The notes under the pieces were generated by a model, which did not search any database, was not told the DNA's origin, and was given only the letters and a program-made list of their open reading frames with translations. Below are positions 8,401 through 15,911 of a stretch of 43,374 nt of DNA, in pieces. The stretch's first letter is position 1. Every line of letters starts with the position of its first letter. Source of the stretch: an uncultured Bacilli bacterium (GTDB lineage: Bacteria; Bacillota_I; Bacilli_A; RF39; UBA660); contig CANQXT010000005.1 of NCBI GenBank assembly GCA_947627915.1, forward strand, positions 1 through 43,374, given 5' to 3'. A program made the translations under genes and the position numbers.

Positions 8401-8622
8401 AGTTACTATTCACAGCCGATTTTAAAAAATCTCTCAAAACTAGATAATATAAGGATTTGCAGTTATTTCAGAAAAAATTTTTAAAAATGTCATTTTTTTC
8501 AAAGTGGGAGATTTATATAAAAAATCATTGCTTTTTATATATCAATTCCCAATTTTACAGCATTTTTAATACCAAAAGTGGTAAAAGTTAATTTTCAGTC
8601 ATTTTAGCTGTGAATAGTAACT
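8401..8622. mobile_element. MITE-like element with 16-bp terminal inverted repeats
   Basis: The ends are exact inverted copies: agttactattcacagc at 8401-8416 and gctgtgaatagtaact at 8607-8622. Both flanks carry attttt (8395-8400 and 8623-8628), a possible 6-bp target duplication, although it is low-complexity sequence. The 222-bp interior has no gene but contains a long imperfect stem (tggga...tccca with tatataaaaa/tttttatata, about 8505-8550). This fits a non-autonomous transposable element moved by a transposase encoded elsewhere. Confidence 0.65.
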
Positions 8623-8644
8623 ATTTTTAAACATTATATTTTCC

Positions 8645-8721
8645 ACACCCATAGGTATTGATTTTAAAACTAGCAAGCATGGTGCTGTTACACCCATTTT
8701 CTTGTTAGGGCATTTCCCTAA
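8645..8721. other. Structured GC-richer patch, possible mobilisation (oriT-like) site
   Basis: In otherwise AT-rich DNA this patch holds a perfect hairpin ttaggg-cattt-ccctaa (8705-8721), a near-palindrome around ggtgctgttacacc (8681-8694), and a direct repeat acacccat (8645-8652 and 8690-8697). The combination resembles relaxase-recognition regions of Firmicutes mobilisable elements. No relaxase gene is in the window, so the reading is tentative. Confidence 0.3.
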
Positions 8722-8772
8722 AACCCTTTAAAATAGTCTCCGACAGTTAAGAAAAAAATAGTAATCTTATAA

Positions 8773-8806
8773 TAAAAAAGCACTAGTTTTTAATCAAATT
8801 AGCGCT
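8773..8806 (-). terminator. Terminator of the 174-aa membrane protein gene
   Basis: The minus strand forms a 7-bp stem AGCGCTA/TAGTGCT (one G-U pair) followed by TTTTTT, starting 11 nt after the stop codon. Confidence 0.6.
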
Positions 8807-8816
8807 AATAATTATG

Positions 8817-9341
8817 TTATTTAACATTAAATTCCTTTTTTAAATTTAAATCTTCTATAATTAAATTTATGTTTTTTACAATTTCCTCTCTTTTATCTAC
8901 ATAATCATTTAATTTTATTTGAAAATAACTTTCAGGTGAAATAACTTGTCCTGTTAAATCATATTTTAATTGTGTAATTAATAAACTAAATCCTGCCAAT
9001 AGTTTATAAGAATTATCATTTTTATATGCTGTCTGCTGCACACAACAGGCTATTTTTACTGCATCAACACTTCCGTATGAAATAACTTTATACATAAATT
9101 TTGATAAATCTTCCACGTTCCTTTTTGAAGTCGGATTTTTTATTGTATTATGCATTATATTTAAAATTTCAAATGGTAAATCTTCTATTTTTTCTGATAC
9201 TATTTCATTTTTCATTTTATTTAAATCATTTTTATAAGATTTTTTAATACTAAAATAAGATATTAAAATACCTATTAAAGAAATTATTGATGGAATATTA
9301 ACTTTTAAAATTTGTAACGTCTCATTTAAAATATCTTTCAT
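8817..9341 (-). CDS. Membrane-anchored protein of unknown function
   Basis: This 174-aa protein has one N-terminal membrane segment (about residues 14-32, IPSIISLIGILISYFSI) followed by a basic patch and a helical cytoplasmic domain. Towards the C-terminus the stretch QLKYDLTGQVISPESYFQIKLNDY looks like a conserved core that I have a sense of having seen in hypothetical proteins but cannot name. It is a stand-alone gene with its own promoter and terminator, sitting between a MITE-like element and a recombination-like repeat. That setting is typical of small defence or abortive-infection effectors, but function is not shown. Start ATG at 9341 follows AGGAGG. Confidence 0.7.
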   Translation of the reverse strand: MKDILNETLQILKVNIPSIISLIGILISYFSIKKSYKNDLNKMKNEIVSEKIEDLPFEILNIMHNTIKNPTSKRNVEDLSKFMYKVISYGSVDAVKIACCVQQTAYKNDNSYKLLAGFSLLITQLKYDLTGQVISPESYFQIKLNDYVDKREEIVKNINLIIEDLNLKKEFNVK

Positions 9342-9389
9342 ACTAAATGCCTCCTAATTCATGCTTTATTTTATATAAAGACGTTTTTT

Positions 9390-9418
9390 ATTCTATAATT
9401 AATATAATAAAATGTCAA
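9390..9418 (-). promoter_or_regulatory. Promoter of the 174-aa membrane protein gene
   Basis: On the minus strand: -35 TTGACA (9413-9418), a 17-bp spacer, and -10 TAGAAT (9390-9395). The upstream flank contains gttaatgttaat repeats. Confidence 0.65.
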
Positions 9419-9509
9419 TGTTAATGTTAATAAATAAATTTCTACTTTACGCAACTTTTTAAAAAATTATTATTAACAAAATTATAATTAACTTATTTTC
9501 TTAATAATT

Positions 9510-9555
9510 TTGGCTTTAATTGTTATACATTAGTTACACAATGACTATCTCCTCC
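9510..9555. repeat. Direct repeat copy A (46 bp) bounding a 3.3-kb cassette
   Basis: This 46-bp sequence (begins ttggctttaa, ends gactatctcctcc) recurs in the same orientation at 12848-12893 with only two mismatches (positions 11 and 17 of the repeat). Internally it carries acattagttacaca. The similarity stops abruptly at the right end, as in attachment sites or the termini of a cassette. Confidence 0.8.
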
Positions 9556-9599
9556 TCATGCATTTACATAATTATAATTTTTTCTATTTATAAAATTAG

Positions 9600-9628
9600 T
9601 TTACGTTTCTACTTTTTTATGATAAAAT
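9600..9628 (+). promoter_or_regulatory. Promoter of the XRE/ImmA-IrrE and PIN operon
   Basis: -35 TTTACG (9600-9605), a 17-bp spacer and -10 TAAAAT (9623-9628), 25 nt before the start codon; the RBS is AGAGG at 9643-9647. It is probably autoregulated by the XRE domain. Confidence 0.6.
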
Positions 9629-9653
9629 ATTAACTAGAAATAAGAGGTATAAA

Positions 9654-10703
9654 ATGCAAGAAATTGGTAAGAACTTAAAGCGAATTAGACTATTAAAAAA
9701 TTTATCGTTAAAAGATGCAGGATTATTGTTAAATATGTCTGCTCCCGCAATTTCTAAATATGAAAAAGGAGAAATACATGCTAACTCACAAAAATTAATT
9801 GAGTTTGCCAATGCGTATGGAGTACAAGTTTTAGATTTATTAAAGACATATGATAAACCAGAAATGAAATTCAATTCATTTAGAAAAAGACAAAGACTTA
9901 AAGGAGAAAATCTTGAATTATTAAAAGAAATTATTCAAAATAAAGTTGCTGATTATATTGAAGTTATTAAATTAAATGAAATAAAAGCAAATGATAATAT
10001 ATTGAAAAGATATAATTGTAATACTGAAAATGATGTGGAACTTGCAGCTGAAGAATTTAGAAGAAATTATCAATTATCAATTAATCAACCTATTCCTGAT
10101 TTAATAAATATACTTGAAAATATCGGAATATTAATTATTGAAATAGATAATAGCAATGGTAGGTTTTCTGACTTTGATGGACTTAGTGAAGTTGTTAATA
10201 ACATACCATTAATAGTATTATTAAATAATATTGATGGTGAAAGACAAAGATTTACTATTGCTCATGAACTAGGCCATTTAGTTTTAAATATCAAAGATAA
10301 AAATTTAAATGAAGAAAAATTATGTAATAAATTTGCAAGTAGTTTATTAATGTCAAAAGATGCAATGATTAATGAATTTGGTATCTCAAGAAATAACATA
10401 AGTTTCTATGAATTAAGAGCATTTAAAAATGAATATAAAGTTAGTATTGCTGCTATTATTTATAGATTAAGAGAATTAAATATTATATCAGAACATTTAT
10501 ATAAAAAAATTAATATTTCACTTAGTTCAAAAGGTTATAAAAAACATGAACCAGATCCAATTATGGCAGAAAAATCATATCAATTTAAAAAACTTGTTCA
10601 CAAATTAGAAGTAAATAACATCATATCTTTAAATAAAGCATGTGAGTTATTAGAAATGACTATAGATGACTATAACAACGAAGATAATAATTACAGATAC
10701 TAA
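9654..10703 (+). CDS. XRE-family HTH plus ImmA/IrrE metallopeptidase-domain protein
   Basis: This 349-aa protein has an N-terminal XRE helix-turn-helix (about 5-60, LSLKDAGLLLNMSAPAISKYEKG) and a COG2856 zinc peptidase domain with AHELGHLVL. The HELGH metal-binding motif is at 204-208 and a likely third ligand is near Glu221 in the EKLCNKFASSLLM segment. Proteins of this kind bind DNA and cleave or sense a partner, as ImmA cleaves ImmR, and the family is repeatedly linked to toxin genes. The downstream PIN gene starts inside its 3' end with a 38-nt overlap, so the two are translated together and probably act as an antitoxin/regulator and toxin. It is the first gene of a repeat-bounded cassette. 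Confidence 0.88.
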   Translation: MQEIGKNLKRIRLLKNLSLKDAGLLLNMSAPAISKYEKGEIHANSQKLIEFANAYGVQVLDLLKTYDKPEMKFNSFRKRQRLKGENLELLKEIIQNKVADYIEVIKLNEIKANDNILKRYNCNTENDVELAAEEFRRNYQLSINQPIPDLINILENIGILIIEIDNSNGRFSDFDGLSEVVNNIPLIVLLNNIDGERQRFTIAHELGHLVLNIKDKNLNEEKLCNKFASSLLMSKDAMINEFGISRNNISFYELRAFKNEYKVSIAAIIYRLRELNIISEHLYKKINISLSSKGYKKHEPDPIMAEKSYQFKKLVHKLEVNNIISLNKACELLEMTIDDYNNEDNNYRY

Positions 10704-11181
10704 TATCATAACAGATCTTAGTAATGCTAATATTTTAGACAAGTTTGTTAAATTAGATAATGTTTACATAAGTGATATGGTTAAAAGAGATGAAATTAAT
10801 TCTAATACCGGAAATATTAATATTATAAAAAAACTAAAAACAATTCCTGCTACTTCAGAAGAAATTAATGAAATGGTAAATATTTCTAAAATAGTAAGTG
10901 GATTATCTCCATACGATATTATCAATTTTATAATCGCCAAACACAATAATGCCATTTTAGCTACTGGAGACAAGAGACTTAAAGATTATAGTGAAGCAAA
11001 TGGAGTTGAAGTTATTAGAACTCTAAAAATAATTAAATTAATGAAAAATAAAAATATTATTTCAGTCAAAGACGCTATTAACTCTTGTAAAAGATTAAAA
11101 GAACATAATAATACTCGTATTCCACATAATGATATCGATAATTTAATTCAAGAATTTGAAAAAGATTCAGTTGAATGCTGA
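10666..11181 (+). CDS. PIN-domain protein, likely ribonuclease toxin partner
   Basis: This 171-aa protein fits the PIN ribonuclease fold: an N-terminal acidic motif IIITDTNIITDL (Asp near residue 11), a middle acidic position in SPYDIINFIIAKHNNA (Asp about 86), and ILATGDKRLKDYSEANGVEVI with Asp near 104 and later. PIN toxins cut RNA and are held by a co-expressed partner. The start ATG at 10666 lies within the XRE/ImmA gene (38-nt overlap, different frame), which indicates coupled translation. The C-terminal extension (about 130-171) is helical and charged, possibly the partner-binding tail. It ends in TGA inside a terminator stem. Confidence 0.78.
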   Translation: MTITTKIIITDTNIITDLSNANILDKFVKLDNVYISDMVKRDEINSNTGNINIIKKLKTIPATSEEINEMVNISKIVSGLSPYDIINFIIAKHNNAILATGDKRLKDYSEANGVEVIRTLKIIKLMKNKNIISVKDAINSCKRLKEHNNTRIPHNDIDNLIQEFEKDSVEC

Positions 11182-11190
11182 ATCTTTTGT
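11161..11190 (+). terminator. Terminator of the XRE/ImmA-PIN operon
   Basis: Perfect 10-bp stem aaagattcag/ctgaatcttt with a 7-nt loop, running into TTTT. The PIN stop codon TGA lies within the right arm. Confidence 0.75.
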
Positions 11191-11200
11191 ATTAATTAAT

Positions 11201-12121
11201 CTATAATTCTTTAGGACAATTAGGTTTATATCTAACATTATTAAATCCATATACTTTCTTACAATCATTGCAAATAATAGCTATTTCATCTAATCCATAA
11301 ATACTTTCGCCATCACCTTTTTGGATAATTATATTTTTTCCCTTACATTTAGGACAGCATACTTCGTTTTTATGAGCAGTTTCCTGACTACAGTAATCCC
11401 TTATTATTTCATAACCATTTCTATTAAACTTAGGAACAAACTCATCTGTTAAAAATATTTTTATTCTCCCAAACATAAACTCTAATTTATCAATTTTTTT
11501 CTCTGTATGATAATGACCACAATACCACTTATCATAATCAATATTTTCTTCAATTTTATCTAAAAATTTTTCCATAGATTTATCTACTTTTGATTGATCT
11601 AAACCTTTCATAAATACTTCTTTAGGTTCATACTTTAAAGGACAAGTATGTGTTAATACTATATCAAAATGTTTACCTTTAACTTTTTTTAAAATCTTTT
11701 CTTGTTCTTTTTCATTTAACTGCTCATCCTTAAACCACCTACTACCATATAATAAACGATATTCTTTATCTACTGAATAAGCTCCTCCTATAACAAGAAC
11801 ACTTTTTCCATCAATATTATAAGAATCACCATCTTTAGCAAATATAAGATAAGGATATTCTTCTTCAACAAATACCTTACCTCCAAACATTTCTTTTTCT
11901 TTATATGTTTTTATATTTTCAGGTCGCTCTTCATGATTACCTCTTACACAAAACAACTTCAAGTTAAACCTTTTTAGATATTTTTTAAGTTTTTTATCTT
12001 CTTCATTAAGACAATAATTTATTCCAGCATCACCTAATATTATTAACATATCTTCTTTATTACTATCTACACTAAAAAGTCTTGAAAAATCTCTATGGGT
12101 ATCACCAGTTATATATATCAT
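11201..12121 (-). CDS. Calcineurin-like metallophosphoesterase with C-terminal zinc ribbon
   Basis: This 306-aa protein carries all metallophosphoesterase metal motifs in order: GDTHRD at the N-terminus (Asp7/His9), GDAG (about 31), GNHEE (about 61), THTCP (about 158) and CGHYHTEKK (about 201). After residue 240 there is a zinc ribbon with CCPKCKGK and a second CNDC knuckle, unusual for simple phosphoesterases and suggesting nucleic-acid or protein binding. The substrate is unknown. It converges with the PIN gene, 20 nt apart, and lies inside the 46-bp repeat-bounded cassette. An extended -10 (TGTTATAAT) lies just upstream and a purine-rich RBS (GGAGAAAGAGA) precedes ATG at 12121. Confidence 0.85.
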   Translation of the reverse strand: MIYITGDTHRDFSRLFSVDSNKEDMLIILGDAGINYCLNEEDKKLKKYLKRFNLKLFCVRGNHEERPENIKTYKEKEMFGGKVFVEEEYPYLIFAKDGDSYNIDGKSVLVIGGAYSVDKEYRLLYGSRWFKDEQLNEKEQEKILKKVKGKHFDIVLTHTCPLKYEPKEVFMKGLDQSKVDKSMEKFLDKIEENIDYDKWYCGHYHTEKKIDKLEFMFGRIKIFLTDEFVPKFNRNGYEIIRDYCSQETAHKNEVCCPKCKGKNIIIQKGDGESIYGLDEIAIICNDCKKVYGFNNVRYKPNCPKEL

Positions 12122-12234
12122 TCTCTTTCTCCTTCTTTTATTAAATTATAACATTATTTTGAACTAACAAATTATATAAGAGAGAGAATATCACCTTAAC
12201 AAATCTAGACTTTACGATTGCCATAGTGTAATTT

Positions 12235-12627
12235 TTAAGTAATGTCTAATTCTCCCTGATAATCTAGTTTAATATTTTCATCATTGATATTTAAACTCAT
12301 TTTAATCCGATTATTTTGAATACAACCAAATTCTAGTTTAACTATACTATCAACAAAATCAATAAATTCTTTAGTATCAAATATTTCTATCATCTCTATC
12401 TTCGAATCAAGATTAGTAGGCAACTCTTCATATCTTTTATTTTCTATATTTTTAAAATCCATATTATCAAAGAAATCAACATAAAAAGCTATATAACCTT
12501 TAATATTATTATATTCAATATCTAAAGAAATTAAAATTGAGTAACCTTTTATATTATTATTTGTTGCATTCACAAATTTAATTTCTGAAGATAACACTTT
12601 ATATTCATTATTATTTATTTTCAACAT
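12235..12627 (-). CDS. Hypothetical protein, 130 aa
   Basis: I do not recognise this 130-aa protein. It is predicted to be soluble, rich in Asn, Ile, Lys and Glu, with alternating hydrophobic residues suggesting beta strands (GYSILISLDIEYNNIKGYIAFYVDF). It has no signal peptide or membrane segment. Its 5' end overlaps the stop of a start-less small reading frame upstream (12611-12775), so the two may once have been translated together. It lies near the right end of the repeat-bounded cassette. Confidence 0.6.
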   Translation of the reverse strand: MLKINNNEYKVLSSEIKFVNATNNNIKGYSILISLDIEYNNIKGYIAFYVDFFDNMDFKNIENKRYEELPTNLDSKIEMIEIFDTKEFIDFVDSIVKLEFGCIQNNRIKMSLNINDENIKLDYQGELDIT

Positions 12628-12775
12628 AACTTACCTCGTATTTAGAATATACTTTTTCTGTTTGTTCAACACAATAATCAACCCCATTATCATAAATATC
12701 AATTCTAATTCTGTCGCTTCCTTTAAATCTTATTAATCCACCATCTTTTATTATGTTCTTTTGAACTTTTTTTAC
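12611..12775 (-). pseudogene. Small reading frame without a start codon (about 54 codons)
   Basis: A minus-strand frame reads VKKVQKNIIKDGGLIRFKGS and continues to VEQTEKVYSKYEVSYVENK before TAA. A good RBS and ATG stand just before it, but that ATG is followed directly by TAA (ATGTAA) and a run of seven A, and the open frame begins one base off with GTA. It overlaps the start of the 130-aa gene by 17 nt. It looks like a small coupled gene inactivated by a start-proximal change, or a homopolymer sequencing error. Confidence 0.35.
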
Positions 12776-12847
12776 ATAACTCCTTTAATAAATCTCGGTA
12801 ATTAACAATCGATTACCTAGGTTTATGCTTGTTTATAAAATTATTAA

Positions 12848-12893
12848 TTGGCTTTAAATGTTACACATTAGTTACACAATGACTATCTCCTCC
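12848..12893. repeat. Direct repeat copy B (46 bp) bounding a 3.3-kb cassette
   Basis: Second copy of the repeat at 9510-9555, same orientation, 44 of 46 bases identical. Flanking sequence on the right (cgcaaataaa) differs from that of copy A (tcatgcattt), so homology ends sharply at ctcc. Confidence 0.8.
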
Positions 12894-12920
12894 CGCAAAT
12901 AAAAAACAATACGTTTAATA

Positions 12921-12980
12921 AGAATCACGATATTATTTTTATGATTCTACAAAGTTATTACGGTTAAGCGTAATAACTTT
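12921..12980. repeat. Two adjacent hairpins, one a perfect 12-bp palindrome
   Basis: agaatca/tgattct (12921-12948, 14-nt loop) is followed by aaagttattacg-gttaag-cgtaataacttt (12951-12980), a perfect 12-bp stem. They sit between direct repeat B and the end of the 154-aa gene. The second could act as a weak terminator on the minus strand (TTTG follows) or as a protein-binding site beside the repeat. Confidence 0.5.
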
Positions 12981-13027
12981 AAATTTTTAAAAATTATTAC
13001 ACCAATTATTACTAAAATATAAAAAAA

Positions 13028-13492
13028 CTAATACTTCTTCATTTTTTCAATTATAATTTCTTTTATTTTATTAATTTCAAAAATTATATTATTTTGAGCC
13101 AAATACTTATTATATGCTTTAATCTGATTTTCTCTATCTATTACATTTTCATCTAATTTTTCAAAGCAATATCTTGGAGCAGGAATACTAAAAGGTAGAG
13201 TGAATGGTGTAGATATTCCACCTCGTTCATAACATTGAAAACTAATTAATTTTATACTATGTTTTTGAGCATTATAAGCACCCCTAAAAGCTAGTTCATA
13301 TTCACTCTCACACTCACCATTTTCTTTTAACCTATCTAAACAAGCTCCAATCCAAAATAATACACTACCTAAACAACTATAAACTTCACTAAAGTTATCT
13401 TGCTTATTTTCTATCGAAAAAGCTATACTATTCTCTAATTCTTTAATATATTTTTCTAAACTATATATAACATTATCTTTATCTTTTATCAT
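13028..13492 (-). CDS. Hypothetical protein, 154 aa
   Basis: I do not recognise this soluble, mostly helical 154-aa protein. Notable features are an N-terminal helical segment (residues 1-30), LGSVLFWIGACLDRLKENG, a short proline-rich loop (GGISTPFTLPFSIPAPRY, about 93-110) and a basic C-terminal helix. It has no signal peptide. It lies 41 nt downstream of the TPR gene and may share its transcript. The start ATG at 13492 has only a weak upstream purine stretch (GTTGAGGATAAT). Confidence 0.6.
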   Translation of the reverse strand: MIKDKDNVIYSLEKYIKELENSIAFSIENKQDNFSEVYSCLGSVLFWIGACLDRLKENGECESEYELAFRGAYNAQKHSIKLISFQCYERGGISTPFTLPFSIPAPRYCFEKLDENVIDRENQIKAYNKYLAQNNIIFEINKIKEIIIEKMKKY

Positions 13493-13533
13493 ATTATCCT
13501 CAACTTAAAAAGAAACATTTGTAAATCTTTATA

Positions 13534-14406
13534 TTATTTGTTTTTAAAATAATCTAAAATATACTCATCAATATTTCTTAAAGTTAATATTAAAAATCTA
13601 TAATGATCAAAATACATTAAGACTTCAGAAGCATCACCACGTGAATAATATCCTGGTGTTATATTTTTTGATATTTTTAAAGTGTCTCTAAAGAACTTTA
13701 TAAAATTAGGATTAAGACTATCAATTTCAGTTAAGTATTTCTTTGCTTTTTTATCATTACCTAATTTATAATATAGAGCAAATAATGGGAATAACATTTC
13801 TAAATCTTTTTCAGGATATTTTTTATATAACGCTAACATTCCCTTTTCATCTTCTAAAACAGCATATATAGCCATTAATAAATATCTAGCACCCGTATTA
13901 TCACTTTCATTAAGACGTAATATTTCTTTACAAATTTCTTTTGCTTGTGTCATCTTACCACTATTAAGTAAAATATAAGCTTTAAAATATAAGCCTCTAA
14001 TATATGGTCTTGTTTCAAATAAACCATAAAATGATCCTATATTTTCTTTATCAAAAAAATTATGTTCCTCTAATCTTTTCTTTTCTCTCTCTAAACCATC
14101 ATTTAATAGTTTTTCTTTCTTTAATTCACTTTCTTCTAATTCAACTAGAAACAATAAAGCATCAAAACAATCAGGACAAAGTTTATATGCTGACTTAGCT
14201 AATTTAACTGCTTCCTTTTCTGTTTTAGACCTCTCTGCTTTTTCTAATAATTCATAAGCATCATCTAGGGGAGTATTCTTATATTCTATTTCGTTATTAT
14301 TATACTTTTCAAAAAAATCTTTTAAATTATCATTTATTTCATCCATGCTTTTTCCTTCTGAATCTTTTAAAAAGTCTTTTAACATATTATTTAGTTTATT
14401 ATTCAT
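13534..14406 (-). CDS. Tetratricopeptide-repeat protein
   Basis: This 290-aa protein is all-helical with TPR-type pairs: AYELLEKAERSKTEKEAVKLAKSAYKLCPDCFDALLFL (about 45-85), GLYFKAYILLNSGKMTQAKEICKEILRLNESDNTGARYLLMAIY (about 130-175) and LFALYYKLGNDKKAKKYLTEIDSLNP (about 205-232). TPR proteins act as protein-binding scaffolds; the partner is unknown. A possible role near the toxin-antitoxin module is not supported by sequence. It has its own RBS (GAACGGAGTAGTAAAT) before ATG at 14406. Confidence 0.72.
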   Translation of the reverse strand: MNNKLNNMLKDFLKDSEGKSMDEINDNLKDFFEKYNNNEIEYKNTPLDDAYELLEKAERSKTEKEAVKLAKSAYKLCPDCFDALLFLVELEESELKKEKLLNDGLEREKKRLEEHNFFDKENIGSFYGLFETRPYIRGLYFKAYILLNSGKMTQAKEICKEILRLNESDNTGARYLLMAIYAVLEDEKGMLALYKKYPEKDLEMLFPLFALYYKLGNDKKAKKYLTEIDSLNPNFIKFFRDTLKISKNITPGYYSRGDASEVLMYFDHYRFLILTLRNIDEYILDYFKNK

Positions 14407-14496
14407 TATTTACTACTCCGTTCTTTCACTTTCTAGTTGTAGTATAGTTTATTTAATATCATATGTCAATTTTTATCCTATTATATTGCTATATCA

Positions 14497-15567
14497 TTAC
14501 AATCTAGTTATTAAATTATTAAATTCATTCCAACCAATTATTTTATCTTTTTGTAATCTTCCTACTATTATTCCAGTAGATATATTATTCTCTTCAGAAA
14601 ATTTTTTTAAAATATTATCATCATAACAAGTGTTATTTTTAATAAATTTATTATATATACTATCAGGAATTAATATGTTTTTAGCAAAATCATCAGCTTC
14701 AGATTCAATATTATTACTTTCAGTATCCTCTAAATCAATAAAAACTTCCTTTTTACTATGTTTAATCAAATGAGCTATTTCGTGAAATAATGTAAACCAT
14801 AAAATATCATCTTTTTTACCTCTATCACTTAACATTATAATTGCTTTATCACAAGTTAGTTTATAAGATACTCCATTAACATAAGTATTAGGTAAATGAG
14901 GTTCGAATATTAAAGCTACACCACACTCTTTTAAAATATTCTTAATTATTTCATATTGCTCTAAAAATGATTTATTAGCTAACTTTCTAATTTCATTGAC
15001 TTTTTCTTTTAATTTTTCGATATTAAATTTAGGATAAACATCTTTATTAGATTGAATTTCGCCATATCTTAACCAACAATATAACGAATCATAAGAAAAT
15101 TTTTCGTTTTTACTTTTTCTAAATGCCAATTTTTGTTTTAATTCAGTGTCAAATCCAAGAGAAGCAACTGAGAAAAATTTTCTTAAATTAACAACTTTCT
15201 CATATGGATTTCTTGTCTTTTCAATGTAGTCCCAATTACGTTTTGCCATTTCTGTGTATGGTATATTTATTAAATATTTCTCATCTTCTATAATAGATTT
15301 TACATCTTTTTCTCTTTCTAATGCTTCTCTATAGCTACTCTCTAAATTATTCCAAAAACTAGCTGGTATATTAAAAACATATTCTAATTTTAATGCTGTT
15401 GCAGTAGTTATAGGAGCCTTACCATTAATAATTTCATTGATAGTTTTTTTATTTATACCTGTTTTATTTGCAAGATCAAGTTGAGTCATACAATTAACTT
15501 CCAACAATTCCAAAATCGTTTCCCCTGGTGCTACTACGTATTCATTTAATTTATCTACTTCACTCAT
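14497..15567 (-). CDS. higA: HigA-type antitoxin fused to ImmA/IrrE metallopeptidase domain
   Basis: In this 356-aa protein, the N-terminal HigA/XRE domain starts with the family's typical lead-in (VVAPGETILELLEVNCMTQLDLANKTGINKKTINEIINGK, about 11-50, and FWNNLESSYREALE). A C-terminal COG2856 peptidase domain carries FTLFHEIAHLIKH, with the HEIAH zinc motif at 262-266, and an acidic third-ligand region ESEADDFAKNILIP. Plain HigA antitoxins are ~100 aa, so this is the long fused form. It overlaps the HigB-type toxin gene by 8 nt. The toxin is interrupted by TGA while this partner is intact, as expected if the toxin was inactivated and the regulator kept. Confidence 0.88.
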   Translation of the reverse strand: MSEVDKLNEYVVAPGETILELLEVNCMTQLDLANKTGINKKTINEIINGKAPITTATALKLEYVFNIPASFWNNLESSYREALEREKDVKSIIEDEKYLINIPYTEMAKRNWDYIEKTRNPYEKVVNLRKFFSVASLGFDTELKQKLAFRKSKNEKFSYDSLYCWLRYGEIQSNKDVYPKFNIEKLKEKVNEIRKLANKSFLEQYEIIKNILKECGVALIFEPHLPNTYVNGVSYKLTCDKAIIMLSDRGKKDDILWFTLFHEIAHLIKHSKKEVFIDLEDTESNNIESEADDFAKNILIPDSIYNKFIKNNTCYDDNILKKFSEENNISTGIIVGRLQKDKIIGWNEFNNLITRL

Positions 15568-15892
15568 AATGTTTCGACACCTCCATTATTTCTATTTCTT
15601 TTATTCTTTTTAAATCTTCTATTATTATATTATTTTCTTTTTGTCTAAAAATTAACCTATATTGCTTAACAATATCAATAGCAAACTGGCCATTTCAATT
15701 ACCAGATAACTTATGTCTCCTAAAAGGAGGACTAATTGGAACATCGTTTAATGAGTTAAAAGCTTTTAATTCTTTTAGCCTTTGAGGTAATTTTTTAGCA
15801 ACTTCTATTCCATATTTTTTAACCAATTCTTTATTATATTTGGGGTTTTCACAAATATTTTGAAGTTTCTCATTTTTGTACGTTAATTCCAT
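15560..15892 (-). pseudogene. higB: HigB/RelE-type toxin with in-frame TGA
   Basis: The first 65 codons encode a HigB-like N-terminus ending RRHKLSGN. Then comes TGA (15695-15697), and the same frame continues without another stop as NGQFAIDIVKQYRLIFRQKE to the end at 15560, giving a 110-codon gene of normal HigB length. The conserved core strand (KLSGx-GQFAIDI, YRLIF) straddles the TGA, where family members often carry a bulky residue; TGG (Trp) to TGA is one change. TGA ends other genes in this window, so this is a true nonsense codon unless recoded. It overlaps the HigA-type gene by 8 nt. Confidence 0.75.
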
Positions 15893-15911
15893 TTACTACT
15901 CCTTTCTTTTG

